Shown here piece after piece: positions 5,972-6,436 of a stretch of DNA of 6,436 bases; position 1 is the first letter of the stretch, and every line of letters begins with the position of its first letter. The notes below the pieces were generated by a model, which saw only the letters and a list, made by a program, of their open reading frames with translations, ran no database searches and was not told where the DNA came from. The DNA comes from an uncultured Eubacteriaceae bacterium. Its GTDB lineage: Bacteria > Bacillota > Clostridia > Eubacteriales > Eubacteriaceae. The stretch is taken from contig CANQOZ010000068.1 in the NCBI GenBank assembly GCA_947625585.1, positions 1-6,436 on the forward strand, in the 5' to 3' direction. Both the position numbers and the translations under genes were made by a program.

Positions 5972-6436
5972 TCAATCCTCGACAGTAGTTATTTCAATAC
6001 CATCTCCAACAATTCTTCTGAGTTTATCTTGATTAGATTCCTGTTTTTTTTGATCGTTTTTCTTAGTCGACTCTAAATAAGCATAAAAGTCCTCTTTAAT
6101 CATCGGATGGACTTGGACTCTTTTACCTAAAGCTTCATAAGTTATACTCATTAAGTTATTTTTAAAGTTGGCTGTATTAAACATCCACTCATGATCTTTT
6201 TTAAGGAGAATAAATAAACCATTCTTATTAAATCTAATTTCAGAATCTTCTAATAATGTCTGTATTAGACTTAGGTTTTGTCTATCAGCAGCAGATACTA
6301 GTCTATCTTTAAGAGCAGCCAAGTTAATGTTGGTATTTAGTGTTTCTGACTTTGGTTTATCTACAACTTGTTCAACTTTAGGTAATTCTTTATCTTCTTC
6401 TATTTTTACAGGTTCTGAGCTTTTAATCTTTTCGTC
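5972..6436 (-). CDS. dnaX: DNA polymerase III subunit gamma/tau, C-terminal part (5' end outside window)
   Basis: The frame is open to the window edge, so 154 residues of the C-terminus are seen. The ATPase domains that would prove the identity are not included. The first 40 or so residues are a charged, proline-spotted linker rich in E, K and V (for example EPVKIEEDKELPKVEQVV). Next comes a compact domain (about 39-120: LAALKDRLVSAADRQNLSL..., ALGKRVQVHPMIKEDF). A polar spacer and a final LRRIVGDGIEITTVED resemble the tau tail of Firmicutes, which ends in a similar acidic strand. Its place before ybaB-recR is the strongest support. A TTG at 6322 could be read as a start, but the open linker upstream shows it is internal. 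Tau binds the replicative polymerase and helicase at the fork. Confidence 0.82.
   Translation of the reverse strand, partial: DEKIKSSEPVKIEEDKELPKVEQVVDKPKSETLNTNINLAALKDRLVSAADRQNLSLIQTLLEDSEIRFNKNGLFILLKKDHEWMFNTANFKNNLMSITYEALGKRVQVHPMIKEDFYAYLESTKKNDQKKQESNQDKLRRIVGDGIEITTVED
5977..5980 (-). promoter_or_regulatory. Shine-Dalgarno GAGG of the 86-residue gene
   Basis: GAGG lies inside the last codons of dnaX, with GAGGATTGAT leading into ATG at 5969. Its six-base spacing decides for the ATG over the TTG at 5975. Confidence 0.65.

Noticed and set aside
6044..6051. Run of eight A (minus strand) in the dnaX tail, a possible slippery site as in gamma/tau frameshifting
   Set aside because: It is close to the C-terminus, a -1 shift gives only a few extra codons, and there is no visible stimulatory structure. 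Known dnaX frameshift sites lie earlier in the gene.

Overview
The window is an AT-rich stretch in which every convincing gene lies on the minus strand, so transcription runs from position 6436 towards position 1. The protein families point to a low-GC Bacillota. The HPr (a 'NKSGLHARPAS' active site and 'FGEDE' end), the PtsI and the dnaX-ybaB-recR order look more clostridial than bacillar to me, but I cannot name a genus or order from the sequence.

Layout in transcription order. (1) 6436-5972: the C-terminal part of dnaX, the clamp-loader tau subunit, with its 5' end cut by the window edge. (2) 5969-5709: an 86-residue coiled-coil-like protein that I do not recognise. (3) A 115-bp gap carrying a good extended -10 promoter, then ybaB/ebfC (5593-5207) and recR (5206-4607), whose stop and start codons abut. 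(4) ptsI (4574-2841) and ptsH (2831-2547), the general PTS phosphotransfer proteins, in the reverse of the usual ptsH-ptsI order. (5) Two small single-pass membrane proteins, YtxH-like (2517-2137) and DUF948/YtxG-like (2127-1765), closed by a strong intrinsic terminator (1723-1758). (6) A three-gene partner-switching operon: anti-anti-sigma factor rsbV (1648-1355), anti-sigma kinase rsbW (1353-895) and a SigB-type sigma factor (920-168), with tight or overlapping junctions. It ends in a second strong terminator (132-169). Positions 1-131 hold no supported gene.

How the genes fit together. dnaX, ybaB and recR are the widespread replication/repair cluster. PtsI moves phosphate from PEP to HPr, which feeds sugar transporters, and HPr keeps the regulatory serine used in Gram-positive carbon control. 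RsbV, RsbW and the sigma factor form a stress-type switch: RsbW holds the sigma factor until unphosphorylated RsbV displaces it. YtxH and YtxG homologues belong to a SigB-controlled operon in Bacillus subtilis, so their position just upstream of a SigB module is suggestive, although a terminator separates them. I found no mobile element, CRISPR array, tRNA or rRNA, and nothing that amounts to a new defence or biosynthetic system. The points most worth a second look are the unknown 86-residue protein, the inverted PTS pair inside the recR neighbourhood, and the SigB/YtxGH proximity.
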